DNA of 64,000 nucleotides from SG8-41 sp036555615. Its GTDB lineage: Bacteria; Pseudomonadota; Gammaproteobacteria; Burkholderiales; SG8-41. A program made the position numbers and the translations under genes. Shown in pieces: positions 1 through 10,114 of the stretch. The stretch is from positions 90,414-154,413 of the forward strand of contig DATBKZ010000101.1 of NCBI GenBank assembly GCA_036555615.1, written 5' to 3'. Position 1 is the stretch's first letter. Every line of letters begins with the position of its first letter. Under the pieces are notes generated by a model, which saw only the letters and a list, made by a program, of their open reading frames with translations, had not been told where the DNA came from and made no database searches.

Positions 1-1208
<1,208 letters not shown>

Positions 1209-1356
1209 CGGCGCGGGGCTAAATCGCGTATTTTCCCACGCCCGTGCGGCCCGTCGCCAGCCTGTTGTGGTCCCGGCGCCGCAGGACCCAAATGTGACGT
1301 CTGCGCGCGCGAGGAAGCACCGCTCCCGGACGTTCCCCGCGCCGCGTACTTCGGCT

Positions 1357-2454
1357 TTAGTGTCTGGGCAATTTCATGCGCGAGATCGTGTAGCGGGTGA
1401 CGTCCTCTTCGGGCTCGTCGCCCGCCGTCCCGTTAAGAGGCAGCGCCAGATTGGTGACGAATATCTCGTCGTCCACGATGACGAGGCTCGCCGGGAAGAG
1501 CAGGCCGATCGGGGCGTTCCCGCGAATGCCACGAAACTCTCCGAGCTTGGCGACGATCTTGCCGTTCTCGTTCAGAGCCACGACCTCGTCGGCCTGATTC
1601 GCCGCCACCCACAGCCGGCCACGCCGATCGGTGGCAAGACCGTCGGCCCCGTTTATGCTCTCGGCGAAAACGTCGACCGCTTTGGTGGTGAGATTCAATT
1701 TCAGAACGCGGTCATCGCCGGTATTCGCAATGAAGAGCGTGTTCTGGTCATGGCTCAGCGCCAAGCCATTCGCGCCGAAGGGCGGGAATCCAGCCGTGGC
1801 GAGCAGCGGATCGTGACTGACCACGTCTACTACGCAGCCTGGAGCGCAGCCCGCCGGGTTGCTGATCTTGAAGATGGCACCCTGGAATGAATCGGAAATG
1901 TAGAGATTCCCGTCTTTGTCGAAGACCATCGCATTGGGGACACGGGCGCCGGAACCGAACTGAATCGTGTCAGTGCTGCCATCCGGATTGCCTACCGTAC
2001 GCTGAATCGGCGCGCCGATCGCCGGAATCACGGCCACATCTTCGATCGTGGTGGAGCTATCGAAACTAGCCGCAATGCGCTGAATCTTGGATGGCGGAGT
2101 CACGAAATCACCGACGATGGTGACGTAGACCTTCTTGCCGTGGCGGTCGAATGCGAGTCCGAGCAGAGGCGAGGTTCCGAAGGCGCTCTCGGCCTCGAGC
2201 TTGCCGTGACGGTTGAAGCGCAGCAGCTTGTTCTGGTTGCCGCCATTGAATGTGCCGACATAGATATCCCCGTTCCAAGGATTGGCGGTGATGCCCTCCG
2301 GGAATCGCGCGTCACCGCGAAGCACCGCGAACGTGTCAACGTCGCGATCGATGAAAAGTCGCCGGGAGTGGTCGCCGTCCGCGAGGACCGTCCCCGCGTA
2401 GCACGGGATGGCGACCAAGAGCAAGTGCAAGCATTTTTTCAGGATGGATTTCAT
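1357..2454 (-). CDS. Secreted SMP-30/NHL-type beta-propeller protein
   Basis: This 365-residue protein has a hydrophobic signal peptide (first ~25 residues, ending near VLA-DGD), so it is probably periplasmic. The body is a run of beta-propeller blades with NHL/SMP-30-like phrases (PEGITANPWNGDIYVGTFNG, NAMVFDKDGNLYISDS, GLALSHDQNTLFIANTGDD, DGLATDRRGRLWVAANQAD). Such propellers include gluconolactonases and binding proteins, but I see no clear set of metal ligands and do not assign an enzyme. An AGGGGGG-like ribosome site lies just before the ATG. It sits alone between uvrB and the divergently read aminotransferase. The fold call is solid and the function is unknown. Confidence 0.75.
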   Translation of the reverse strand: MKSILKKCLHLLLVAIPCYAGTVLADGDHSRRLFIDRDVDTFAVLRGDARFPEGITANPWNGDIYVGTFNGGNQNKLLRFNRHGKLEAESAFGTSPLLGLAFDRHGKKVYVTIVGDFVTPPSKIQRIAASFDSSTTIEDVAVIPAIGAPIQRTVGNPDGSTDTIQFGSGARVPNAMVFDKDGNLYISDSFQGAIFKISNPAGCAPGCVVDVVSHDPLLATAGFPPFGANGLALSHDQNTLFIANTGDDRVLKLNLTTKAVDVFAESINGADGLATDRRGRLWVAANQADEVVALNENGKIVAKLGEFRGIRGNAPIGLLFPASLVIVDDEIFVTNLALPLNGTAGDEPEEDVTRYTISRMKLPRH

Positions 2455-2614
2455 TTGCCCCCCTTAAGTCATTGAAGAAAAGAGCCCCTATGATGCGCAG
2501 GCGGACGGTCGAAATCAACCTGGATTTTCCAGTTACGTCAGGCCTCCGCTAACGGTAAAATGCATCTTGATCGAACGTTCGCCACCCTCCTCTTCCCGTC
2601 ACCTGCCCAGGAAC

Positions 2615-3820
2615 ATGAGCCTATCCCTGCTCGCTGGCGTCGAAATGGCGCCGCGCGACCCCATTCTGGGCGTGACCGAAGCGTTCAACGCCGACAAGAA
2701 CCCCAACAAGGTGAACCTTGGCGTTGGCGTCTATTACGACGACAACGGCAGGGTGCCCGTTCTTGAATGCGTCCGCCGCGCAGAGCAAAAGCTCGCCGAG
2801 AGCCCGCTGCCTCGCAACTACCTGCCGATCGACGGCCTCCAGACCTACGACCGTGCCGTGCAGGAGCTCCTGTTCGGAAGGGACAGCGCGGTGCTGCGCG
2901 ACCAGAGAGTCGTCACCGTGCAGACACTCGGGGGCACGGGCGGGCTCAAGGTGGGCGCCGACTTCCTGCGCCGGCTCGGCGCAAGTGCCGAGCTCTGGAT
3001 CAGCGACCCGAGCTGGGAGAACCACCAGGCGTTGTTCGACTATGCAGGCTACAAGGTCCGGGCCTACCCCTACTACGATGCCGGCACCCACGGCCTGAAG
3101 TTCGATGCGATGATCGACGCGCTGACGAAGCTCCCTGCCGGATCGGTCGCGGTGCTGCACGCCTGCTGCCACAACCCGACCGGCGTGGATCTCTCTCCCG
3201 AGCAATGGGACCGCGTGATCGAGGTCGTCAATGCGCGCGGCATCGTGCCGTTCCTCGATATCGCCTACCAGGGATTTGCCGATGGGCTCGATGCCGACGC
3301 CATCCCCGTGCGCCGGTTCGCGCAGGCGTGCCCCGCGGTCTTCGTCTCGAGCTCGTTCTCGAAGTCGCTTTCGCTCTACGGAGAGCGGATCGGCGCGCTA
3401 TCCGTCGTCACCGAAAGCGCGGACGTCGCTGCGCGCACCCTCTCGCAGTTGAAGCGCGTAATCCGGACCAACTACTCCAACCCGCCCACCCATGGCGGAC
3501 AGGCCGCCGTGCTGGTCCTGACTACGCCGGAATTGCGCGCGCTGTGGGACAAGGAGCTGGGACAGATGCGCGACCGGATCAAGATCATGCGCCGCGAGCT
3601 GGTCGACAAGATCCGCGCCATCCGGTCGGATTTCGACTTCAGCTTCGTGATCCGTCAGCGGGGACTCTTTTCCTACTCGGGCCTGGCGCGGGAACAGGTG
3701 AAGCGCCTGCGCGAGGAATATTCGCTCTACGCCATCGACAGCGGCCGGATCTGCGTGCCGGCGCTCAACTCGCGCAACATCGACTACGTCGCGCGCGCGA
3801 TCGCGAACGTGCTGGTCTGA
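2615..3820 (+). CDS. Aromatic-amino-acid/aspartate aminotransferase (class I, PLP)
   Basis: This is a PLP-dependent transaminase of the AspC/TyrB family, 401 residues, the usual length. The N-terminus MSLSLLAGVEMAPRDPILGV matches family starts. Downstream are GVYYDDNGRVPVL, the CCHNPTG(V) motif that binds the carboxylate and the cofactor region, and the Schiff-base lysine motif SSSFSKS followed by YGERIG. I chose the ATG at 2615 because it has AGGA seven bases upstream and gives the family N-terminus; an in-frame ATG at 2567 would add 16 non-conserved residues. It converges on the AsmA-like gene, whose stop is the adjacent base. The TyrB versus AspC substrate preference cannot be decided from sequence alone. 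Confidence 0.93.
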   Translation: MSLSLLAGVEMAPRDPILGVTEAFNADKNPNKVNLGVGVYYDDNGRVPVLECVRRAEQKLAESPLPRNYLPIDGLQTYDRAVQELLFGRDSAVLRDQRVVTVQTLGGTGGLKVGADFLRRLGASAELWISDPSWENHQALFDYAGYKVRAYPYYDAGTHGLKFDAMIDALTKLPAGSVAVLHACCHNPTGVDLSPEQWDRVIEVVNARGIVPFLDIAYQGFADGLDADAIPVRRFAQACPAVFVSSSFSKSLSLYGERIGALSVVTESADVAARTLSQLKRVIRTNYSNPPTHGGQAAVLVLTTPELRALWDKELGQMRDRIKIMRRELVDKIRAIRSDFDFSFVIRQRGLFSYSGLAREQVKRLREEYSLYAIDSGRICVPALNSRNIDYVARAIANVLV

Positions 3821-5176
3821 TCACTGCTTCTCTTCGTCCTTCTTCCCGAACAGGCTTTCGAACCACTGCCCGACTCGCGCGCCAACCGCGGTGCCGAACA
3901 CTGGCCCCAGCACGGCGGTGCCCGCCGCGGCGCCCGCCACGGTCCCGCCCGTTGGATAAAGCAATGGCGCATCGAGCGTGCCGGAGACGTTGAGGGACGC
4001 TGACACCGCCGCAACCGATGCGGCCTTGATGCTGGTGTTGAGCCGCCCCGATAGCTCGTCCCGGGGAGAGATCGTCACGTTGCCTGCGGCCGAAAGCGTG
4101 CCGGAAACGATATTGAGTCCGGTCAGGCGACGGGTCCCGCGCTCGATCCTGAGCCGCCCCGAAAGCCCGTCGAAGCGCGTCCCCCCACTTCTCTCCCCTT
4201 CCTCGCCAATCATCGTGGCGGCCTTGCGGATGTCCACTCCATGCAAGACACCCCCTTCTACCTCGAATGGCGCATCCAGCCGCAACGCCTCCACGATCTG
4301 ACCGGCGCGGGCGGCACTGGCCGAAAACGCGGGCCGGGCGCTGAGCTTACCGCTCATGCTCTGCGGCTTGTCGAGTGCCTGTAGCAGAGGAGCGATCTCG
4401 ACGCGATTGACCGTCGCGCTTCCCTTGAGCTGCATGCCTCTCTGCCATCCCACCACGAGCCTGCCGGTGGCCGTGCCGCCGTAGAGCCGCGCGCTGATGT
4501 CGCTGAAGCTCGCACCATTCGAAGTCGCCAAGCCCCTTGCGTTGAGCTCGTCGAAGTAAATTCTCGGGCCGAAGGGCGGCGTCCAGGCTTTCGCGCTGGC
4601 GTCGATCAGGTAACTGGACTGTTGGGGCTTGATCACGGCCTTGAGCGTCCCATCCCGCGCGACGATGGAAGCGCTTTCGAGCCTCCCGTCGCCCGCAAGA
4701 GCGAGCCGCGCATCGAACGGCCCGAGCGTGACATCCTCCATTTCGATGAGCGCATCGTCGAGCTTGATGGCTTCCACCCTGACGGCCGCCGGCTGCGATG
4801 GGCCGCCGCCTGTCGCATCCGTCGGCAGCCACGCGGGAATCTTGTCGATCGCGCTGCGCGTCAACACCAGGCCGTTGATCTCGATGCTCTTGATAACCTT
4901 GGTAGCCTCGAGCAGCGTCCAGAGATCGGGCGTCACGGTCACCTTGCCGACCTTGATGTCCTCCGCCTCGCCGACCGTGATGCCGCTCACGGTGAGATGA
5001 GGCAGTGGCAGCCCCGCGGCGCGCAGACTGCCGATCTTTACGGGCGCGCCGAGGCGCGCGGAAATCTCCTGCTCGAACGTCGGAATGGAGTCATCGAGCG
5101 AGATGAAAAGCGGCACCAGCGCGAGCATCAGCAGGAGCACGCCGATGACCAGCACGCTGCGCTTTAACCACTTCAT
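3821..5176 (-). CDS. AsmA-family envelope protein
   Basis: This 451-residue protein has one N-terminal membrane helix (KRSVLVIGVLLLMLALVPLF) followed by a long periplasmic beta-rich domain typical of the AsmA superfamily. The superfamily marker near the start (RLGAPVKIGSLRAAGLPLPHLTVSGITVG) and the late AsmA_2-like part (LSGRLRIERGTRRLTGLNIVSGTLSAAGNV) are both present. AsmA-like proteins act in outer-membrane biogenesis or inter-membrane lipid transfer. The C-terminus has a Gly/Ala-rich stretch and then a charged KKDEEKQ tail. Its stop directly abuts the stop of the convergent aminotransferase. Confidence 0.82.
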   Translation of the reverse strand: MKWLKRSVLVIGVLLLMLALVPLFISLDDSIPTFEQEISARLGAPVKIGSLRAAGLPLPHLTVSGITVGEAEDIKVGKVTVTPDLWTLLEATKVIKSIEINGLVLTRSAIDKIPAWLPTDATGGGPSQPAAVRVEAIKLDDALIEMEDVTLGPFDARLALAGDGRLESASIVARDGTLKAVIKPQQSSYLIDASAKAWTPPFGPRIYFDELNARGLATSNGASFSDISARLYGGTATGRLVVGWQRGMQLKGSATVNRVEIAPLLQALDKPQSMSGKLSARPAFSASAARAGQIVEALRLDAPFEVEGGVLHGVDIRKAATMIGEEGERSGGTRFDGLSGRLRIERGTRRLTGLNIVSGTLSAAGNVTISPRDELSGRLNTSIKAASVAAVSASLNVSGTLDAPLLYPTGGTVAGAAAGTAVLGPVFGTAVGARVGQWFESLFGKKDEEKQ

Positions 5177-5203
5177 AAATCTGGGAAATTTGTCTGTCTG
5201 GCG

Positions 5204-5232
5204 TTGACCGGGAATGGCTCAAACATTAATAT
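5204..5232 (+). promoter_or_regulatory. Sigma-70 promoter for tRNA-Asn
   Basis: TTGACC (5204-5209) and TAATAT (5227-5232) are separated by exactly 17 bases, a near-consensus housekeeping promoter. It lies about 55 bases upstream of the mature tRNA 5' end and points towards it. Confidence 0.8.
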
Positions 5233-5287
5233 ATGCGCCTCCGTTATGCGGCACCATGCAGTTTGTCGCGTATCAGACAAGTTTTGA

Positions 5288-5363
5288 TCCCCGATAGCTC
5301 AGTTGGTAGAGCGACGGACTGTTAATCCGCAGGTCGCTGGTTCGAGCCCAGCTCGGGGAGCCA
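5288..5363 (+). tRNA. tRNA-Asn (anticodon GTT)
   Basis: A 76-base cloverleaf. The acceptor arms TCCCCGA (5288-5294) and TCGGGGA (5353-5359) pair fully, the discriminator is G, and CCA is encoded (5361-5363). The D arm is AGCTCAGTTGGTAGAGC. The anticodon loop CTGTTAA (5319-5325) carries GTT at 5321-5323, and the T loop is GGTTCGAGCCC. The anticodon stem has an A-C opposition at its top, which I believe is common in this tRNA in related bacteria. Confidence 0.97.
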
Positions 5364-5368
5364 TCAGG

Positions 5369-5402
5369 AAATCGGCCGCGCATTGCGCGTGGCCGATTTT
5401 TT
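5369..5402 (+). terminator. Rho-independent terminator of tRNA-Asn
   Basis: AAATCGGCC plus inner GCGC (5369-5381) pairs with GCGC (5385-5388) and GGCCGATTT (5391-5399), and a T run continues to 5402. The structure ends directly before the stop codon of the convergent TPP enzyme gene. Confidence 0.9.
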
Positions 5403-5403
5403 G

Positions 5404-7092
5404 TCAGATTTTCGGGTATGGGTTCCGCCCCACCATCACCTCGACCAGCGCCGGGCGGTTCTTCGTTGCAGCGAGTCCTTGGCGCAGAGCACCCTTGACA
5501 TCCTTCGAATCATTGACACGGATGCCTTCGGCACCGCAGGCTTTGGCGATGGCGGCGAAGTCGGGGCTCTGGAACGCGGTGCCGTAGGTGTGGCCGTAGA
5601 GGTTCAACTGCTGCATGAAGGTCTGCCCGAAGGCGCCATCGTTCAGCACAATTATGAGGATGTTGGCTCCATACTCGACCGCGGTCGGGAGATCGCCGAT
5701 AGTCATAAGAAAGGCGCCGTCCCCCGCGAGCGCCACGACGTCGCGCTCCGGGAATTCCATCCTGGCAACGATCGCCGTGGGCAATGCGTAGCTCATCGCG
5801 TTCCAGACCCCGGACTGCATGAACGACTCGGGGGTCGCGATGCGACGGAAGGTGCGGGCCCACATCTGGCAATTGCCCACGTCGCTCGCAACGATTGCAT
5901 TGTCGTCGAGGACGGCGTTCATCGCGTCCATCAGCACGCCCGGGTAGATGGGCCGTTCATCCTGGTGTGGAGCGTTCTGCTCCGCCAGGCTCGTCCGGAT
6001 GGCAGCCTTGCCCTCGGCGAGCTTCCGGATGAGCGCCTCATCTCGCGGCCGTTGATAATTGCCTAGCCGCTCCAGCAGCGACGCGAGGAAGCGCTTGGGA
6101 TCGGCCACGCGCTGGTCTTCGCCCTGGTAGCTGGAATCCGCAGCGTCATCGAAGCCAACGAGGATGAGATGCTTCTCCGGGGCGCGGTGCCTCAACTCGG
6201 ACAATTCAGCCGTGCCCGCCCGCAGGCCCACCGCGAATACGAGATCGGTTTGCTTCAGCGCCTCGACGCACAGCGGATGGCTGCGATAATGCTGGAAGTG
6301 CCCCGCGAAAAAAGGATGCGATTCAGGGATCACGCCAATTGCGTCCTGGGCGAACACCACGGGTGCCTGAAGCCTCATCGAAAGCTCCGACAGCTCCCGC
6401 ATCGCGCCCTGGCGAATGACCCCCTTCCCCGCCGCGATAACCGGGGCTCTGGCTTCCATGAGCCGCTTGGCGAAGCGCACGACGTCCTCCCCGTTCGGCT
6501 CAGCGGCCTGGGTCGGGAGGCGCTGGTAGGGCGGAAGCACGGCGGGAGCCTCCTGCAGGATGAACTCGCTGTAGTCCGACAGCCGCGGCAGCTCGACGTG
6601 TACGGGTCCCGGCCGGCCGGTGCGGGCAGTGTGGAAGGCCTTCGCCAACACCGCCGGAATGTCCTCGAGGCGCTCCACGCGCGCCGACCACTTGGTGATC
6701 TTCCTGAACATTTCGTGCACGAAGGCGGGATCATCGACGCCGTGAAAGGCCTCCCGGTCAGCATCGAGCGGAACGGCGCCGCTGATATGCACGACGGGCG
6801 ACGCCGCGCCGTAGGCCTGGGCAACTCCCGCCATGGAATTGATGCACCCCGGGCCGGCCGTCACGATGCACACGCCGGGCTTGCCTGTGAGGCGTCCGTA
6901 GGCGTCCGCCATCAGCGAGACGTTCGGCTCCTGCTTGCAGGTGACCATGCGGATCGAGCGCACGCGGCTCAGCCCGTCGTAGATCGGGTGAATGTGCGAG
7001 CCCGGGACGCTGTAGACGCGCTCGACGCCCTCCTCGCGCAGCGCCTCGGCCACTGCCTCGCCTGCGTGCATCGCCGCGCGGCGCGAACTCAT
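5404..7092 (-). CDS. Thiamine-diphosphate enzyme, acetolactate-synthase-like
   Basis: This 562-residue protein has the three-domain layout of ThDP decarboxylases, carboligases and acetolactate synthases: N-terminal pyrimidine-binding domain, central domain, and C-terminal pyrophosphate domain. The catalytic Glu that activates ThDP lies in CKQEPNVSLMADAYGR, the ThDP/Mg motif is LAGDGAFLM..., ending at LND, and GPGCINSMAGVAQAY is family-typical. It lacks any feature that would make it biosynthetic IlvB with confidence; relatives include sulfoacetaldehyde acetyltransferase and benzoylformate decarboxylase. It is the last gene of a six-gene minus-strand run, 21 bases after the uracil-DNA glycosylase. 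Substrate unknown. Confidence 0.85.
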   Translation of the reverse strand: MSSRRAAMHAGEAVAEALREEGVERVYSVPGSHIHPIYDGLSRVRSIRMVTCKQEPNVSLMADAYGRLTGKPGVCIVTAGPGCINSMAGVAQAYGAASPVVHISGAVPLDADREAFHGVDDPAFVHEMFRKITKWSARVERLEDIPAVLAKAFHTARTGRPGPVHVELPRLSDYSEFILQEAPAVLPPYQRLPTQAAEPNGEDVVRFAKRLMEARAPVIAAGKGVIRQGAMRELSELSMRLQAPVVFAQDAIGVIPESHPFFAGHFQHYRSHPLCVEALKQTDLVFAVGLRAGTAELSELRHRAPEKHLILVGFDDAADSSYQGEDQRVADPKRFLASLLERLGNYQRPRDEALIRKLAEGKAAIRTSLAEQNAPHQDERPIYPGVLMDAMNAVLDDNAIVASDVGNCQMWARTFRRIATPESFMQSGVWNAMSYALPTAIVARMEFPERDVVALAGDGAFLMTIGDLPTAVEYGANILIIVLNDGAFGQTFMQQLNLYGHTYGTAFQSPDFAAIAKACGAEGIRVNDSKDVKGALRQGLAATKNRPALVEVMVGRNPYPKI

Positions 7093-7113
7093 GACGTGCC
7101 TCCTCCGGGCGGT

Positions 7114-7824
7114 TTATAGCGCAATTCCGAGATCCGCCAACGCACGCGTCGCCTGGGCAGCCCAACCGCGATTGGCGGCAGGACTCGCGGGGCTGGGATG
7201 TGGCATCAGGCCGAGCTTGATGCCTGACCCTTTCAGGGCAGCTGCGGCGCGATCCGCGGCGAACCGCCCCACGCCCACGACGTGCTCGGGGCGCAGCCGC
7301 TCGACCGTTCGCCGCAAAGCCCTATCGCATGCCTTGAACAGCGCCGCCTGCTCGGTGCGGGGGAGCTTGTCGGGAGTGCGGTTGCGGCCGCTCGCTTCAA
7401 TGAACGCGAGCGGGCAGTAATTAGCGACGAAAAAGCGCTCGAAGAAGCGCTGCGGCGTGCCGAAGTTATCGCGCGCCCACCCCCACAGGCGCTGGCCGCT
7501 CACCTCCCCCCGCGGGCAGTGAAAGCCGGCAACCGGCCGCTTCGGGTGCTCGCGAGGCGGGTGCCCGACCGGCGCCTCGATGCCGAGCCAGCCGCGTACC
7601 ATTCCCACGTCCCCAAAGGGCACCCCGGTCTGCGCCATCCCGAAAGGCCCCGGATTCATGCCGAGGAGGATCACTCCGAGCCTCCCCCGGCCGTAGCGCT
7701 CGAGGTAGGCGCGGTACGGACTCCAGGCATAGACGAGCGGGTTGTAGACGTACGCCACTGGCGCGGCGAACTTGAGGCGGCTCACGTCGCTGCGCAGGCG
7801 GCGCGCGATGGCGACGAGCTCCAC
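7114..7824 (-). CDS. SMUG1-type uracil-DNA glycosylase
   Basis: A monofunctional uracil-DNA glycosylase of the SMUG1 family (UDG superfamily), a base-excision repair enzyme removing uracil and oxidised pyrimidines. The hallmark GMNPGPFGMAQTGVPFGD motif is present, as are the NYCPLAFIEASGRNRTPDK segment and a C-terminal HPSPASP motif carrying the second active-site loop. I place the start at GTG 7824, eight bases after the GTPase stop codon, which gives 236 residues, near the family norm. The longer open frame (to 8097) is an artefact of reading through the GTPase gene. It sits oddly inside a metabolic gene run. Confidence 0.9.
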   Translation of the reverse strand: MELVAIARRLRSDVSRLKFAAPVAYVYNPLVYAWSPYRAYLERYGRGRLGVILLGMNPGPFGMAQTGVPFGDVGMVRGWLGIEAPVGHPPREHPKRPVAGFHCPRGEVSGQRLWGWARDNFGTPQRFFERFFVANYCPLAFIEASGRNRTPDKLPRTEQAALFKACDRALRRTVERLRPEHVVGVGRFAADRAAAALKGSGIKLGLMPHPSPASPAANRGWAAQATRALADLGIAL

Positions 7825-7832
7825 GCGCGTAC

Positions 7833-8867
7833 TCAGCCCGTGCCGATCGCGCCGATCGCGGCAAAGAGGTCCGCGACGACCTGGCGGGGAATGCCGCGGG
7901 TGATGAAGACAAGCCGGGTGGTGCGGTCGGCGCTCGGCCACGCCGCAAGCTCCAGCGGGGGATGAAACAGGTGCTGCACCCCCTGCACGACCATCGGTCC
8001 CGACTTGCCCTCGACGTTGACCAGCCCCTTCACTCGGAGCAGATCCGGCCCGCGCAGAGCGGTGAGAACATCCATCGCTTGCGTAAAAGCAGCCCAAGCC
8101 ATGGGCTTCTCGAAGCGCAGCACGAAGGACTGCACGGTCTCGTCGTGGCGATGGCCGTGCTCATGATCCTCATCCGCGCCCAGCCAGCGCTCGACTTCCT
8201 CCAGGTCGGCGCGCGAACGCCGCAGCCCGACGTCCACGAGGAATGCGAGCTCGATCTCACCGTTTGTCGCCCTGCGCAGCGGCGCACGCGGATTGATCTC
8301 CCGCAGCCGTTCCGTCAGGGTTTCGAGGGGCTCCTCGGCCGCAAGGTCAGTCTTGGTGACGACCAGCCGGTCGGCGAGCGCGACCTGCTTGACCGGCTCC
8401 GAGAACTGGACCAGCTGCCCCGTCGCGTTGACTGCATCCACCAGCGTGACGACGCAGTCGAGGCGGTACTGGTCGCGCAACATCGAGTCGGTCAGCAATG
8501 TCTGCATCACCGGCGCCGGGTCCGCGAGCCCGGTGGTCTCGATGACAACACGGTCGTAATCGATGATCTCGCCATTGCGCCGCTTGATGAAGAGATCGCG
8601 TAACGTCTCCTGCAGGTCGCCGCGCAGCACGCAGCACAGGCAGCCGTTATTGAGCAGCATCATCTGCTCGGAGGAGACCTGCACGAGATCGTTGTCCACG
8701 CCGATCTCGCCCAGCTCGTTGACGATCACTGCGACCCGGTTCATCTCGGGGCGCTTGAGCAGTCGATTGACGAGCGTCGTCTTGCCGGATCCGAGGAAGC
8801 CGGTGACGATTGACACCGGGATCAACCCCGCGAGGGTGTCTCGGGTCGCGGTCGGGCTCTCGGGCAT
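7833..8867 (-). CDS. G3E-family (CobW/YjiA/YeiR-type) GTPase
   Basis: This 344-residue P-loop GTPase belongs to the G3E metallochaperone group. Walker A is GFLGSGKTTLVNRLL (residues ~22-36), the metal-binding GCLCC motif is at NNGCLCCVLRGDL, the Walker B region follows with ETTGLADP, and the base-specificity motif is VTKTDL. A His/Asp/Glu-rich stretch (DEDHEHGHRHDE) precedes the C-terminal CobW_C domain and probably binds metal. These proteins deliver Zn, Co or Ni to client enzymes; the client is not evident here, but adjacent metal-binding candidates are the LVIVD protein and the bicupin. The ATG overlaps the stop of the LVIVD gene (TGATG), so translation is probably coupled. Confidence 0.92.
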   Translation of the reverse strand: MPESPTATRDTLAGLIPVSIVTGFLGSGKTTLVNRLLKRPEMNRVAVIVNELGEIGVDNDLVQVSSEQMMLLNNGCLCCVLRGDLQETLRDLFIKRRNGEIIDYDRVVIETTGLADPAPVMQTLLTDSMLRDQYRLDCVVTLVDAVNATGQLVQFSEPVKQVALADRLVVTKTDLAAEEPLETLTERLREINPRAPLRRATNGEIELAFLVDVGLRRSRADLEEVERWLGADEDHEHGHRHDETVQSFVLRFEKPMAWAAFTQAMDVLTALRGPDLLRVKGLVNVEGKSGPMVVQGVQHLFHPPLELAAWPSADRTTRLVFITRGIPRQVVADLFAAIGAIGTG

Positions 8868-10114
8868 CAAAACGTCGTCTCCAGCGTATAGAGGCCGCCG
8901 CCGAAACGGTCCACCGCGTAGACGATGCGGTTCTCGTCCACCCACACGTCGTTGATCTGCGCCGAGCCCTTGGGCGCCAGCTTGGGCGTGGCCGGCACGA
9001 AGTAGCCCACCTCCTTGGGCTGCATGGGATTGGAAACATCGAATGCCCGCACGCCGCCGTTGAAATAGGTGCCGAAGATCAGGGTCTCGGAGCGGAACGA
9101 GCACGGCCCCGGCAGGTTCTCGTGCAGGTTGTGGGAGCCGAAGCGGCCGCCGCGCTTGGTGAAGATTTCCGCCGGCGGCAGCGGAAACGTCGCGATCGGC
9201 ACCAGGTTGCTTTCCACGTGCGCATCCACCACCCACGTCGGCTTGGGCCAATCCTCGCCGTTGTCCCGCACGCATTCATCCGAGACGATCAGGTAGCCGC
9301 GCTCGAGCAACGGCAGCACGGTGTGCGAGAAGCCGTTGTAGGGCGGCGAGTATTGGAGATGCCCGACCGGCTTGGGTTTGGACTTGTCGCTGATATCGAG
9401 TATCCAGACGCCCCCGTCGATGTAGCCGACATAGGTGCGGTCTGGCTTCTTCGGATAGGAGGTGCAGTTGTGCGGCCGGTAGCCGCCATCGAATCTCGGG
9501 TGGCGCGGCGGCGGCGGCGCGGAGTCCCCCTTGCGCGTGCCTGGGTACCACCAGCGCCCGACTTCAGCGGGCTTTGACGGATTGCGCACGTCGATGATGC
9601 GATAGAACTGGTCGTCCTTCTGGTGGGTAGGCTCGAAATCGGGCGCCCCGGAGGTGAGATGCACATATTCGCCGTCGACGAAGAAGACGCAGTGCGCGCC
9701 GCGCGAATGCGGCCCCGAAGTGTCGAAATGCGAGATCAGCCTCGGCTTCTCGGGCGTGCTGATGTCGAACAGGTCCATGCCGGCGGGCTTGAGCCCCCAC
9801 TTCTTGGTCTGGTAGGCGACCGCCATGATGTCGCCCACCACGTCGAGCGAGTTCGACCGCACGTCGTTGTGCGGCAGGTCGGTCTGCACCACCATCTTCG
9901 GGTTGCGGGGGTCGGTCACGTCGACCGCCGTGAAATTCTTGGGAGCCGACTCGTGCGCCATCCAGAGGATGCGCCGGCCGTCCTTCGCCTTCTGCATGTT
10001 GACGCCCTCGCCGACCCCGCCGAAACCGGCGAGCTCGTGGTGCCCGAGGAGCTTCATGTTGAGGGCAAGCTGGGCGGCTCCGCCGCCCGGTCTGAGGGTT
10101 CCTTCGGCTGCCAT
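8867..10114 (-). CDS. LVIVD-repeat beta-propeller protein
   Basis: This 415-residue protein is built of LVIVD-type repeats (for example NFTAVDVTDPRNPKMV, GMDLFDISTPEKPRLI, YRIIDVRNPSKPAEV, VWILDISDKSKPKPV, VRAFDVSNPMQPKEV) expected to form a beta-propeller. Several conserved His/Asp/Glu-containing loops (GAHCVFF, YRPHNCTS, FGSHNLHENLPG) suggest a metal or ligand site. No signal peptide is seen. It starts with a strong purine-rich ribosome site (GGAAAGGAAG) directly after the stop of the dehydrogenase gene, and its stop overlaps the start of the GTPase gene. Function unknown; the coupling suggests the GTPase could metallate it. Confidence 0.8.
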   Translation of the reverse strand: MAAEGTLRPGGGAAQLALNMKLLGHHELAGFGGVGEGVNMQKAKDGRRILWMAHESAPKNFTAVDVTDPRNPKMVVQTDLPHNDVRSNSLDVVGDIMAVAYQTKKWGLKPAGMDLFDISTPEKPRLISHFDTSGPHSRGAHCVFFVDGEYVHLTSGAPDFEPTHQKDDQFYRIIDVRNPSKPAEVGRWWYPGTRKGDSAPPPPRHPRFDGGYRPHNCTSYPKKPDRTYVGYIDGGVWILDISDKSKPKPVGHLQYSPPYNGFSHTVLPLLERGYLIVSDECVRDNGEDWPKPTWVVDAHVESNLVPIATFPLPPAEIFTKRGGRFGSHNLHENLPGPCSFRSETLIFGTYFNGGVRAFDVSNPMQPKEVGYFVPATPKLAPKGSAQINDVWVDENRIVYAVDRFGGGLYTLETTF

